A DNA stretch of 64,000 bases from JASGIT01 sp047601665 (GCA_047601665.1 JASGIT010000001.1:3286001-3350000), one strand, 5' to 3'. Shown: positions 52,670 to 63,415, numbered from the stretch's first letter. Notes: a model not told the origin generated them from the sequence alone. Made by a program: numbers and translations.

Positions 52670-53648
52670 GCAGCGATTCTAGGAGCTGCCCGAAGAAGGC
52701 CGGGGCTATGTCCACCTCCAGCGGCACGGCCAGCGCGTCGGGGTGGCGCTGCCAGAGCTTGGCAGCGTCTTTTTCGGTACAAATCAGGCGCCAGCCCTTG
52801 TCCGGCGTGCGCTGCCAGCTATCGAAATCGAAGTGATCGGGCAGGGCTTCGGTGTGCGCCAGCGACAGGCCCGCCGCGCGCAGCATGGCGAAGAAGTCCT
52901 CGGGCCGCGCGATGGCGGCCACGGCGTGCAGCGGCTGGCCGCGCAGGCTCGCCAGGGGGACGGGGCGGCCCTGCGCGTCGTGCGCCGTGGCGCCCAGCTG
53001 GCGGCGCAGCGCGTAGGCGGGGGCCGGGCCGGGCGGCGGCAGCAGGGGCGCGGCGTGCAGCACGGCGTCCACGCAGCGCGGCCAGGGCTCGCGCAGTGGG
53101 CCGGCGGGCAGCAGCCAGCCATTGCCCACGCCTTCGTCGTTGAACACGCAGACCTCGAAGTCGCGCGCGAGGGCCAGGTGCTGCAGGCCGTCGTCACAGA
53201 CGATGACGTTCACATCGGGGTAGGCCGCGCGCAGGGCACGGGCGGCGGCGATGCGCTCGCGCGCCACGAACACGGGGGCGCTGGTGGCGCGGGCGATCAG
53301 CGCGGGCTCGTCGCCCACCTCGGCGGCGGGGCTGGCGGGCAGGGCTTCGCGGCAGTCCTGCGTCCGGCGGCCATAGCCGCGCGAAATCACGCCGGGCCGG
53401 AAGCCTTGTGCGCGCAGGTACTGCACGACGGCCAGCGTGACGGGCGTCTTGCCCGCGCCGCCCGCGATCACGTTGCCGACCACGATGACGGGCACGCCGG
53501 CGTGGTGTGTTTTCAAAATACCGATGCGGTAGAGGGCCCGGCGCAGCCCGGTCAGCCCGCCATACACCCATGAAACCGGCCGCAGCGCCCAGGCCAGCGC
53601 TCCGCGCGTGCGCCAGGCGCGGCGCAGAGCGTCAGCGCCCGCCGGCAC
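52650..53648 (-). CDS. lpxK: Tetraacyldisaccharide 4'-kinase
   Basis: Phosphorylates the lipid A precursor at the 4' position at the inner membrane. The 332-residue protein has VPVIVVGNVIAGGAGKTPVT (Walker A-like), VISRGYGR, VGDEPALIAR, and VIVCDDGLQHLALARDFEV (Walker B region), and LICTEKDAAKLW near the end. The segment FDSWQRTPDKGW just before that motif is encoded within a stretch that resembles the dispersed repeat (52776-52830), apparently kept in frame. The start overlaps the end of exbD by 17 bp. Confidence 0.94.
   Translation of the reverse strand: MPAGADALRRAWRTRGALAWALRPVSWVYGGLTGLRRALYRIGILKTHHAGVPVIVVGNVIAGGAGKTPVTLAVVQYLRAQGFRPGVISRGYGRRTQDCREALPASPAAEVGDEPALIARATSAPVFVARERIAAARALRAAYPDVNVIVCDDGLQHLALARDFEVCVFNDEGVGNGWLLPAGPLREPWPRCVDAVLHAAPLLPPPGPAPAYALRRQLGATAHDAQGRPVPLASLRGQPLHAVAAIARPEDFFAMLRAAGLSLAHTEALPDHFDFDSWQRTPDKGWRLICTEKDAAKLWQRHPDALAVPLEVDIAPAFFGQLLESLHGLQTA
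52776..52830. repeat. Repeat-like segment inside lpxK
   Basis: Contains CGGTACAAATCAGGCGCCAG and GTGCGCTGCCAGCTATCGAA in the order and spacing of the intergenic AGCGCT/AGCTAT repeats. Overlap with conserved LpxK coding makes chance resemblance possible. Confidence 0.5.
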
Positions 53649-54072
53649 GGGCCGAGGACTGGGTGGCGAAGGTGATCTGCGACAGGCCCGCGCGGCGCGC
53701 CGCCTCCATCACGGTGATCACGGCCTGGTGCGGCGCGAGCGCGTCGGCGCTGATGACCACGATGCTGCCCGCGTCCCCCTTCGAGGGGGCCTTGGCGGCC
53801 TGTGACAGGGCGCGCGCCACGGCTTCCACGCCCTTGCCCTCCACGGCGCTCTGGTTGACGGCGTAGCGCCCGTCGGCGGCCACGGCCACGATGACTTCCC
53901 GGGGCCGGTCGCGCATCTGCTCGGTGTCGGCTACGGGCAGGGTGACCTGCAGTTCGGTGAACTTGCTGTAGGTGGTGGACAGCATCAGGAAGATGAGGAT
54001 CACCAGCAACACGTCGATGAACGGGATCAGGTTGATCTCCGGTTCTTCCTTGGCGCGGGGGCGGAAGTTCAT
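53632..54072 (-). CDS. exbD: Biopolymer transport protein ExbD
   Basis: A 146-residue component of the TonB-ExbBD energy-coupling complex. It starts MNFRPRAKEEPEINLIPFID, with the proton-path aspartate in the single membrane helix (PFIDVLLVILIFLMLSTTY), followed by a periplasmic domain. The ATG at 54072 is the first codon inside the 77-bp dispersed repeat, whose hairpin occupies the region where the ribosome site should be. It energises outer-membrane receptors such as the two in the 0-6 kb region; a TonB gene is not in the window. Confidence 0.92.
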   Translation of the reverse strand: MNFRPRAKEEPEINLIPFIDVLLVILIFLMLSTTYSKFTELQVTLPVADTEQMRDRPREVIVAVAADGRYAVNQSAVEGKGVEAVARALSQAAKAPSKGDAGSIVVISADALAPHQAVITVMEAARRAGLSQITFATQSSARAGGR

Positions 54073-54144
54073 CGCCGGGCCGCCCCAAGATGAACACGGC
54101 CCCCTTGGGGGGCAGCGGCTACACGCAGTGAGCAAGCGTGGGGG
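54068..54144. repeat. 77-bp dispersed hairpin repeat, copy 2 (exbD start region)
   Basis: About 72 of 77 bases match the copy at 12858-12934. It lies between exbB and exbD, and the CAT at 54070-54072 within it is the exbD start codon on the minus strand. The only purine-rich stretch near that start is within the repeat hairpin. Confidence 0.85.
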
Positions 54145-54151
54145 TAATTTC

Positions 54152-54778
54152 TCATGGGCGCAATTGGTTGAGATGGCGCGCGAAGCGTTCGGCGGCGAGC
54201 TCCAGCGTGAGCAGGTAGCCGTCCACCCGGCTGCGGAAGTAGCGCCAGAAGATCAGCGTCGGAATCGCCACCATCAGCCCGAACGCCGTGTTGTACAGCG
54301 CCATCGAAATGCCCTGCGCCAGTTGCGCCGGGTTGCCCGTGCCGGTGGCGGAGCCCGCCTGCGAGCCGAAGATCTCGATCATGCCGATCACCGTGCCCAG
54401 CAGCCCCAGCAGCGGCGCGGCGGAGGCTATTGTTGCCAGCGCGCTCAGGTACTTTTCGAGCCGGTGCGCCACGGTGCGGCCCGCGCCCTCCATGGCGGCG
54501 CGCAGGTCGGCCTCGGTAGTGCGCGGGTGGCCGGCCAGGTGGCGCAGGCCGCTGGCCAGCACCTCGCCCAGCGCGGAGCTGCTGGCAAGCTGGTTCACCA
54601 CGTCCGGCGCGGGCACGGCCTTGGCCGATACGGCGATGGCTTCGTCGAGCAGGTTGGGGGGCGCGACACGGGCCGTCTTGAGGGCCACGAAGCGCTCGAT
54701 GACCAGCGCCAGCGCCAGGATGGAGCAGGCAATCAGCGGCCAGATGGGCCAGCCTGCGGCTTGTATGATCGACAGCAA
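54152..54778 (-). CDS. exbB: MotA/TolQ/ExbB proton channel family protein
   Basis: A 208-residue inner-membrane protein, partner of ExbD. It has a first helix (IWPLIACSILALALVIERFV), a cytoplasmic loop, and two C-terminal helices with SAAPLLGLLGTVIGMIEIFG and SMALYNTAFGLMVAIPTLIF, the family signature. No ATG lies near the family start; the best start is TTG 54778, five bases after GGAGAGA, giving LLSIIQAAGWPIWP. First gene of the run through lpxK to adk. Confidence 0.9.
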   Translation of the reverse strand: MLSIIQAAGWPIWPLIACSILALALVIERFVALKTARVAPPNLLDEAIAVSAKAVPAPDVVNQLASSSALGEVLASGLRHLAGHPRTTEADLRAAMEGAGRTVAHRLEKYLSALATIASAAPLLGLLGTVIGMIEIFGSQAGSATGTGNPAQLAQGISMALYNTAFGLMVAIPTLIFWRYFRSRVDGYLLTLELAAERFARHLNQLRP

Positions 54779-55083
54779 ATTCTCTCTCCGCGCGGGTGGG
54801 AAGCAGCGGGCGATTATGTCCCACGGGCCGCCGCAAAAAGCCGCCGCCCCATCCACAGCTTCTGTGGATAACTTTGTGGGCAACCAGGGGTACAAAGGCC
54901 GCCAAATGGCGTCAAACCGTGCCCATGACAGATTGATGAAACTTTACACAGCAAAAAATCCAACCAAATCAATGGCTTGCACGAATTTGCGTGCTTTGCG
55001 GGCCATCGGGTGGGGTGGGGGCTGGCCTGTCGCTGCCGCGACGCCGCTGTGGAGTACTGCGCCGCCGGGCCTTGTGGAGCCGT
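54779..55083. other. exbB-xseA divergent intergenic region with DnaA-box-like palindrome
   Basis: About 305 bp without a gene. It contains ATCCACAG-CTT-CTGTGGAT (54851-54869), and the right half extends to TGTGGATAA (54863-54871), an exact DnaA-box sequence on the minus strand. AT-rich sequence around 54935-54975 probably holds the xseA promoter. Confidence 0.5.
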
Positions 55084-56412
55084 ATGTTTGACCCTGAAAA
55101 GCAAGGATTCACGCCGCGCGTATGGGAAGTTGGCGCGCTATGCCGCGCCGTTGCTGACGCTTTGCAGGCGCGCTTCAATCCTGTCGCGGTGCGCGGCGAG
55201 ATCACGGGCTTCTCGCGCGCGGCCAGCGGGCATTGCTACTTCTCGGTCAAGGACGCGCAGGGCCAGATCCGCTGCGCCATGTTCAAGCGCGCGGCGCAGT
55301 TGCTCAGCTTCACCCCGCGCGATGGCGAACTGGTTGAACTGCGCGGGCGGCTCGGCGTATACGAACCGCGCGGCGACCTGCAGCTGGTGGTGGAAACCCT
55401 GGAGCGCGCGGGGCAGGGCGCCTTGTTCGAGCAGTTCCTGCGCCTCAAGGCCCAGCTGGAGGCCGAGGGCCTGTTCGACCCCGCGCGCAAGCGCGCGCTG
55501 CCGCTGATGCCGCGCGGCATCGGCCTCGTCACCTCCCCGGGCGCGGCGGCGCTGCACGACGTGGTGACGGCGCTGCGCCGGCGCGTGCCGCACATTCCCG
55601 TGGTGCTGGCGCCCGCGCTGGTGCAGGGCGCGCAGGCGCCGCAGTCGCTGCGCGAGGCGCTATCGAAACTGTATCTGCTCGCGCAGTCTGGGCAAGGGCT
55701 GGAGGCCGAAAAGGCCCTCAATCCGCCGATCGACGTGATTCTGCTCGTGCGCGGCGGCGGCTCCATCGAAGACCTGTTCGCCTTCAACGACGAGCAGTTG
55801 GCGCGCACCATCGTGCAAAGCCCCGTGCCCCTGGTCAGCGGCGTGGGGCACGAGACGGACTTCACCATCGCCGACTTCTGCGCCGACCTGCGCGCGCCCA
55901 CGCCCACGGCGGCGGCGGAACTGGTGAGCCAGCCGCGTGCCGTCTGGCTGGGCACGCTCGATCTGCTGGCCGAACGTCTGCAAGACGCCGCGCAGCAGCA
56001 GATCGACCTGCGGCTCCAAAGGCTCGACCGCGCGGGCGAGCGGCTGGGCCGGCCCTCGGGCCTGGTGGCGCGGCAGCAGCTTCACCTGGCGCACAGCGCG
56101 CAGCGCCTGCGGCACGGCGCGCTCCTGAAATTGCAGCGGCTGGCGCACGTACAGCAAGGGCTGGAGGCCGATTTTTCCCCAAAAATGCAGCGTAGCCTGG
56201 CGCGCGAGGCTGAGCGGCTGGACCGCCTGGCGCTGCGGCTGGACCTGCTCGACCCGCGCCACGTGCTGCAGCGCGGCTACGCGCTGCTGGCCGACGAAAA
56301 GGGCCGCTCCGTCACCAGCGCCCAACAGACCCACCCCGGCCAGGCGTTGCGTGCCACGCTGGCCGACGGGGCTATTGACCTCGCGGTCATGGCCCAGCCC
56401 CGGCTGCTTTAA
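55084..56412 (+). CDS. xseA: Exodeoxyribonuclease VII large subunit
   Basis: Catalytic subunit of the single-strand nuclease Exo VII. The 442-residue protein has an N-terminal OB domain (VRGEITGFSRAASGHCYFSV, KDAQGQIRCAMFKRAA), then the catalytic domain with GLVTSPGAAALHDVVTALRR, DVILLVRGGGSIEDLFAFND and SGVGHETDFTIADFCADLRA PTPTAAAE, and a C-terminal helical region that binds XseB. ATG 55084 follows GTGGAG. The xseB gene is not adjacent. sodB follows 42 bp downstream. Confidence 0.96.
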   Translation: MFDPEKQGFTPRVWEVGALCRAVADALQARFNPVAVRGEITGFSRAASGHCYFSVKDAQGQIRCAMFKRAAQLLSFTPRDGELVELRGRLGVYEPRGDLQLVVETLERAGQGALFEQFLRLKAQLEAEGLFDPARKRALPLMPRGIGLVTSPGAAALHDVVTALRRRVPHIPVVLAPALVQGAQAPQSLREALSKLYLLAQSGQGLEAEKALNPPIDVILLVRGGGSIEDLFAFNDEQLARTIVQSPVPLVSGVGHETDFTIADFCADLRAPTPTAAAELVSQPRAVWLGTLDLLAERLQDAAQQQIDLRLQRLDRAGERLGRPSGLVARQQLHLAHSAQRLRHGALLKLQRLAHVQQGLEADFSPKMQRSLAREAERLDRLALRLDLLDPRHVLQRGYALLADEKGRSVTSAQQTHPGQALRATLADGAIDLAVMAQPRLL

Positions 56413-56454
56413 GATCTCCCTTCCCCCCGATTTCAACCCAGAAGAGGACTCCCC

Positions 56455-57036
56455 ATGGAACATACCCTGCCCCCCCTGCCTTACGCCATCGACGCCCTGG
56501 CCCCGCACTACAGCAAGGAAACGCTGGAGTACCACTATGGCAAGCACCACAACGCCTACGTGGTTAACCTCAACAACCTGCAAAAGGGCACCGAGTTCGA
56601 GTCGATGCCCCTCGAAGAGATCGTGAAGAAGTCCAGCGGCGGCATCTACAACAACGCCGCGCAGATCTGGAACCACACCTTCTTCTGGAACTGCATGGCC
56701 CCCAACGGCGGCGGCGAGCCCACGGGCGCGCTGGCCGACGCCATCAACGCCAAGTGGGGCAGCTACGCCGCGTTCAAGGAAGCCTTCGTCAAGAGCGCCG
56801 TGGGCAACTTCGGCTCCGGCTGGACCTGGCTGGTGAAGAAGGCCGACGGCAGCGTGGACATCGTGAACACCGGCGCCGCCGGCACGCCCCTGACCACCGC
56901 CGACAAGGCCCTGCTGACGGTGGACGTGTGGGAGCACGCCTACTACATCGACTACCGCAACCTGCGCCCCAAGTTCGTCGAGACCTTCCTCGACAAGCTG
57001 GTGAACTGGAAGTTCGCGGAAGCCAATTTCGCCTGA
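56455..57036 (+). CDS. sodB: Superoxide dismutase [Fe]
   Basis: Dismutates superoxide in the cytoplasm. The 193-residue protein has all metal ligands: H27 (EYHYGKHH), H74 (AQIWNHTFFW), D157 and H161 (DVWEHAYYIDYRN). Glutamine at position 70 before IWNHTFFW is the iron-type marker. The ATG follows AGAGGA. A strong terminator follows the stop. Confidence 0.96.
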   Translation: MEHTLPPLPYAIDALAPHYSKETLEYHYGKHHNAYVVNLNNLQKGTEFESMPLEEIVKKSSGGIYNNAAQIWNHTFFWNCMAPNGGGEPTGALADAINAKWGSYAAFKEAFVKSAVGNFGSGWTWLVKKADGSVDIVNTGAAGTPLTTADKALLTVDVWEHAYYIDYRNLRPKFVETFLDKLVNWKFAEANFA

Positions 57037-57062
57037 TTGGCACGGCCTGTGCTAGTGTCAAA

Positions 57063-57091
57063 AGCCCGTGGAAAGCTCCACGGGCTTTTTT
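57063..57091 (+). terminator. Intrinsic terminator after sodB
   Basis: AGCCCGTGGA pairs with TCCACGGGCT around an AAGC loop (57063-57086), followed by a T-run to 57091. Confidence 0.92.
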
Positions 57092-57182
57092 CTTGGCGCG
57101 CCCGTCAGGTCTTGTAGAAGACTTGGGTAAAAATCGCGCACAATTCCAATTTGTCCTAACCCAGAGACTGCGAGACGACGAG

Positions 57183-59417
<2,235 letters not shown>

Positions 59418-59437
59418 CGCCGGGGAGCGTCAACTGG

Positions 59438-59466
59438 AAAAGCCGACCATCTGGTCGGCTTTTTTC
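59438..59466. terminator. Bidirectional terminator between icd and DUF192 gene
   Basis: AAAAGCCGACC and GGTCGGCTTTT form a hairpin with a 4-base loop and A and T runs on both sides. It serves the convergent icd and DUF192 genes. Confidence 0.9.
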
Positions 59467-59914
59467 ATTGCGCGAACGGCTTGCCGCCCAGCTTTGCCCC
59501 GGCCTTGATGCCGCGCTTGGCGAACCAGCCCTGGTTCATCTCCAGCACGTAGCGCACGGGCCGGGTGGAGCAGTGCGAATCCTCGGTCTGCGGCTTCATG
59601 TCGGCCAGGTTCACGATAGTGCCGTCGTCCGCCACGAAGGCGGCGGTGAGCGGCAGGATGGTGTTCTTCATCCAGAAGCACTGCGTGGACGGCTGCTCGA
59701 ACACGAACAACATGCCTTCCTGCGCGGGCATCTCCTTGCGGAACATCAGGCCCGTTTCGCGCTGCTGCGGCGACAGGGCCACCTGCGCGTCGATGCGGTA
59801 CATGCCCGCCGTGAGGTCCACGCGCGGCAGGCCCATCTGCGGTTCTTGCGCGAAGGCGCTGGTGCAGAGCAGGGCGGCGGCCCAGCCCCATCGGGAAAAA
59901 GAGGTCATGTTCAT
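59465..59914 (-). CDS. DUF192 family exported protein
   Basis: A 149-residue protein with a signal peptide (WGWAAALLCTSAFAQ) and a DUF192 domain: LSPQQRETGLMFRKEMPAQEG, CFWMKNTILPLTAAFVADDG, VRYVLEMNQGWFAKRGIKAG. The family function is unknown. Start 59914 (or 59908) is chosen for the signal peptide; no ribosome site is seen because a pyrimidine stretch and a terminator stem lie upstream. Confidence 0.85.
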   Translation of the reverse strand: MNMTSFSRWGWAAALLCTSAFAQEPQMGLPRVDLTAGMYRIDAQVALSPQQRETGLMFRKEMPAQEGMLFVFEQPSTQCFWMKNTILPLTAAFVADDGTIVNLADMKPQTEDSHCSTRPVRYVLEMNQGWFAKRGIKAGAKLGGKPFAQ

Positions 59915-59929
59915 GGGAGGAGAAAAACA

Positions 59930-59966
59930 AAAAGCCCGCAAAACACCGGGTATTTTGCGGGCTTTT
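59930..59966 (-). terminator. Intrinsic terminator after small Ala/Lys-rich gene
   Basis: AAAAGCCCGCAAAA (59930-59943) pairs with TTTTGCGGGCTTTT (59953-59966). It ends the minus-strand gene at 60002 and isolates the DUF192 gene 16 bp further on. Confidence 0.9.
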
Positions 59967-60001
59967 GGGCAACCCCGTGGGGCTGCGCCGAGTGACTGGC
60001 T

Positions 60002-60217
60002 TCAGGCGGCGGGGGCAGCGGCGGCCTTCTTCTTGGCGTGGTGCTTCTTGTGCTTCTTGTGGGTGGACTTGGCCGCCTTGGCGGGGGCTGCGTCAGCCGG
60101 AGCGGCAGCGGGGGCTGCTGCGGGAGCGGGCGCGGCGGCAGGCGCAGCGGCGGGGGTCTGCGCGAATGCGCCTGCGGTGAACAGGCCGGCGATCAGGACA
60201 GCGAGGAGTTTTTTCAT
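60002..60217 (-). CDS. Small exported Ala/Pro- and Lys/His-rich protein
   Basis: A 71-residue protein with a clear signal peptide (MKKLLAVLIAGLFTAGAFAQ). The mature part is an Ala/Pro run followed by a Lys/His-rich end (KSTHKKHKKHHAKKK) and a short Ala tail. Composition recalls acid-shock-type and metal-binding periplasmic peptides, but no family can be claimed. It has its own terminator and probably its own promoter. An alternative ATG three codons upstream (60226) exists. Confidence 0.75.
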   Translation of the reverse strand: MKKLLAVLIAGLFTAGAFAQTPAAAPAAAPAPAAAPAAAPADAAPAKAAKSTHKKHKKHHAKKKAAAAPAA

Positions 60218-60390
60218 GTGTGCCATTTTCCTAGGAGGGCGGGGTTTGAAAATGCGGCGCGAAGTAGCCGCGCTGCCCTTTCGATAACGGCGCTTCGGTG
60301 TGCGCCGTTGACAAAAGTCAGCCCCTCCATTGTCGATAAAATTTTCATGTTTTTCGACGGCCAACCCATATATAGATAAAGGGCGTTTCC

Positions 60391-62670
60391 ATGGCGCAAC
60401 GACGTGAAGTCCCTGGTATCCACCCCTACGATGGCCCGGCCGGCGGCTGGGGGGCGCTGCGGGCCACGGCCCAGGCCGTGCGCACGCAGATGGACCTGAT
60501 CGAGGCGCCCATCGTGCTGATGCGCACCAACCAGCCCACCGGCTTCGACTGTCCCGGCTGCGCCTGGCCCGACAAGGAGCACAAGTCCACCTTCCAGTTC
60601 TGCGAGAACGGCGCCAAGGCCGTGACCTGGGAGGCCACGAGCAAGCGCGTGACGCCGGAATTCTTCGCGCAGCGCACGGTGACGGAACTGCTACAGCTCA
60701 GCGACTACGAGCTGGAGGACTTCGGCCGGCTGACGCACCCGATGGCCTACGACGCGGCGAGCGACAAGTTCGTCCCGGTCGAGTGGGAAGCCGCCTTCGC
60801 GCGCATCGGCGAGGCGCTGCGCGCCATGCCCTCGCCCGACGCGGTGGAGTTCTATACCTCGGGCCGCGCCTCCAACGAGGCCGCCTACCTGTTCCAGTTG
60901 TTCGCGCGCGAGTACGGCACCAACAACTTCCCCGACTGCTCGAACATGTGCCACGAGGCCACCAGCGTGGGCCTGCCGCAGTCCATCGGTATCGGCAAGG
61001 GCACGGTCTCGCTGGCCGACTTCGATGCGGCCGAACTGGTGATCTCGATCGGCCACAACCCCGGCACCAACCACCCGCGCATGATGGGCACCCTGCACGA
61101 GGTGGCGCGCCGCGGCGTGCCCATCATCGTCTTCAACCCGCTGCGCGAGCGCGCGCTGGAGCGCTTCGCCGACCCGCAGAACGTCGTCGAGATGGCGACC
61201 TACCGCTCGACCGACATCGCATCGACCTACCTCCAGGTGCGTGCCGGCGGCGACGCGGCGGCGCTCAAGGGCATCATGAAGGCGCTGCTGGCCCTGGAGA
61301 CCCAGCGCGGCGGCGTGCTGGACCAGGCCTTCATCGCCGAGCACACGCTGGGTTTCGAGGACCTGGCCGCCGACCTTGAAGCCACGGAATGGGCCGCGAT
61401 CGAGCAGGAGTGCGGCCTGGCGCGCGCGGCCCTGGAACAGGTGGCCGAGGCCTACGCCCGCTCCAACGCGACCATCGTCACCTACGGCATGGGCATCACC
61501 CAGCACAACCTGGGCACGGCCAACGTGCGGCTGATCGCCGATCTGCTGCTGCTGCGCGGCAATTTCGGCAAGCCCGGCGCGGGCATTTGCCCGCTGCGCG
61601 GCCATTCCAACGTGCAGGGCAACCGCACCGTGGGCATCACCGAGAAGCCCTCCGGGGCTTTCCTTGCCAGCCTGGAAAAGGAATTCGGCTTCCAGCCGCC
61701 GCAGGGCCATGGGCACGACGCGGTCAAGGCGCTGGAGGCCATGGTCGATGGATCGGCCAAGGCGCTGCTCTGCCTGGGCGGCAACTTCGCCGTGGCGATG
61801 CCCGACCCGGAGCGTGCCTACCCGGCGATGCGCGGGCTGAGCCTGAGCGTGCACCTGGGCACCAAGCTCAACCGCTCGCACCTGCTGGTGGCGAAGGAAA
61901 CCTTCCTGCTGCCGGTGCTGGGCCGCACCGAGATCGACGTGCAGGCCGAGGGGCCGCAGTCCGTCACGGTCGAGGACTCCATGTCGATGGTCCATGCGTC
62001 TGCCGGCAGGCTGCGCCCCGCGTCCGAACACCTGCTGTCGGAGCCCGCCATCGTGGCCGGGATGGCGCGCGCCACGCTGCCGCACAGCCGGGTGGACTGG
62101 CCGCTCCTGGTGGCCGACTACGACCGCATCCGCGATCTGATCGAGCGCACCATCCCCGGCTTCGATGGCTACAACGCGCGCATCCGCGTGCCCGGCGGCT
62201 TCCGTATGCCGCTGCCGCCGACCGAGCGCAAGTGGCCCACGCCCACCGGCAAGGCCATGTTCTCGGTCTTCCCGGGGCTGCGCGTGCGCTACGAGCCCTG
62301 GGCCGAGCACGCGCTGCGCCTGGTGACCATCCGCAGCCACGACCAGTACAACACCACGATCTACGGCCTGGACGACCGCTACCGCGGCGTGTTCGGCCGC
62401 CGCGACGTGCTGTTCATGAATCCCGCCGACCTGGCCGCGCAGGGGCTGGCCCACGGCGACATGGTCGACATCGAGACTGTCTCGGCGGGCCGCGCGCTGC
62501 GGCTGGCCGGCATCACCGCGATCGAGTACGACATCGCGCCGGGCACGGTGGCGGCCTATTACCCCGAGGCCAACGTGCTGGTGCCGCTGGACTACATCGA
62601 CAAGGAAAGCGGCACGCCGTCGTACAAATCCATACCCGTGCGCCTGCGGCGCGCGGCCGTGCCAGCCTGA
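60391..62670 (+). CDS. FdhF/YdeP-family molybdopterin oxidoreductase
   Basis: A 759-residue molybdopterin enzyme of the group that includes E. coli YdeP. Near the N-terminus are GFDCPGCAWPD and FQFCENGAKAVTWE, the reduced cysteine set of this group. Later come VEFYTSGRASNEAAYLFQLF, NNFPDCSNMCHEATSVGLPQ, GHNPGTNHPRMMGTL, and PICPLRGHSN-like ICPLRGHSNVQGNRTVG, then a C-terminal molydopterin-dinucleotide binding domain (RSHDQYNTTIYGLDDRYRGV). There is no Tat signal, so it is cytoplasmic. The substrate is unknown; YdeP is linked to acid resistance in E. coli. The next gene encodes a nitrobindin-like protein. Confidence 0.9.
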   Translation: MAQRREVPGIHPYDGPAGGWGALRATAQAVRTQMDLIEAPIVLMRTNQPTGFDCPGCAWPDKEHKSTFQFCENGAKAVTWEATSKRVTPEFFAQRTVTELLQLSDYELEDFGRLTHPMAYDAASDKFVPVEWEAAFARIGEALRAMPSPDAVEFYTSGRASNEAAYLFQLFAREYGTNNFPDCSNMCHEATSVGLPQSIGIGKGTVSLADFDAAELVISIGHNPGTNHPRMMGTLHEVARRGVPIIVFNPLRERALERFADPQNVVEMATYRSTDIASTYLQVRAGGDAAALKGIMKALLALETQRGGVLDQAFIAEHTLGFEDLAADLEATEWAAIEQECGLARAALEQVAEAYARSNATIVTYGMGITQHNLGTANVRLIADLLLLRGNFGKPGAGICPLRGHSNVQGNRTVGITEKPSGAFLASLEKEFGFQPPQGHGHDAVKALEAMVDGSAKALLCLGGNFAVAMPDPERAYPAMRGLSLSVHLGTKLNRSHLLVAKETFLLPVLGRTEIDVQAEGPQSVTVEDSMSMVHASAGRLRPASEHLLSEPAIVAGMARATLPHSRVDWPLLVADYDRIRDLIERTIPGFDGYNARIRVPGGFRMPLPPTERKWPTPTGKAMFSVFPGLRVRYEPWAEHALRLVTIRSHDQYNTTIYGLDDRYRGVFGRRDVLFMNPADLAAQGLAHGDMVDIETVSAGRALRLAGITAIEYDIAPGTVAAYYPEANVLVPLDYIDKESGTPSYKSIPVRLRRAAVPA

Positions 62671-62678
62671 GGACAAGC

Positions 62679-63308
62679 ATGAGCGAATTTTCCGAAGACG
62701 TTTACACCGAGCCGTCGACCATCGACGCCGACACCCTGGCCAACCTCGGCCCCCTGCGGCGCATGGCCGGCGTCTGGGAAGGCCAGCGCGGCCTCGACGT
62801 GAAACCGAAGGTAGACGGACCCCGGAAGCAGGCCTACGTCGAGCGCATCGAACTGCAGCCGATCGACCCCGTGAACAACGGGCCGCAGGTGCTGTACGGG
62901 CTGCGCTACGTCACTCTCATCACCAAGCCCGGCATGGTCAAGACCTACCACGAGCAGGTGGGCTACTGGCTCTGGGAGCCGGCCACCGGCACCGTGGTGC
63001 ACACGCTGACGATTCCGCGCGGCATGACGGCCATGGCCTCGGGGCAGGCCACGGCGGACGCCGTGTCGTTCGAACTGGCCGCGACGCAGGGCCTGGACAC
63101 CTGGGGCATCTGCTCGACGCCGTTTCTGCTCTACGCCTTCAAGACGGTCGCGTTCCACATCAAGGTGAGCTTCAACGACGACGGGACCTGGAGCTACGAG
63201 GAAGACACCGTGCTGCAAATCCACGGGCAGGCCGAGCCCTTCCACCACACCGACAAGAACCTGCTGCGCAAGGTGGCGGAGCCGACGCCGAATCCCCTGG
63301 TGCGTTGA
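62679..63308 (+). CDS. Nitrobindin-like heme-binding beta-barrel domain protein
   Basis: A 209-residue protein 8 bp after the oxidoreductase gene with a GGACAAGC site before ATG 62679. It reads as a beta barrel of the FABP/nitrobindin type: LRRMAGVWEGQRG at the start (the GxWxG-type motif), QVLYGLRYVTLITKPGMVKT YHEQVGYW, TGTVVHTLTIPRGMTAMASG, and WSYEEDTVLQIHGQAEPFHH TDKN with a candidate heme histidine. Close spacing suggests a joint function with the molybdopterin enzyme, possibly in redox or NO handling; that is inference. Confidence 0.75.
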   Translation: MSEFSEDVYTEPSTIDADTLANLGPLRRMAGVWEGQRGLDVKPKVDGPRKQAYVERIELQPIDPVNNGPQVLYGLRYVTLITKPGMVKTYHEQVGYWLWEPATGTVVHTLTIPRGMTAMASGQATADAVSFELAATQGLDTWGICSTPFLLYAFKTVAFHIKVSFNDDGTWSYEEDTVLQIHGQAEPFHHTDKNLLRKVAEPTPNPLVR

Positions 63309-63415
63309 GCAGCTGCATCATTTTGTGACGTAATGCTGACAAAATCGTCATCCGGTTGTCAGTAATCTGCCCCGGTTGCCTTCCTACAGTGGCCCTCCAT
63401 TGAAAGAGGACTGTT

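Noticed and set aside
54068..54135. N-terminal extension of ExbD (LTACSRCPPRG and on) as coding
   Set aside because: It is translated from the dispersed repeat and the same peptide would be produced at the unrelated copy near 12.9 kb; the ExbD family starts at the ATG at 54072.
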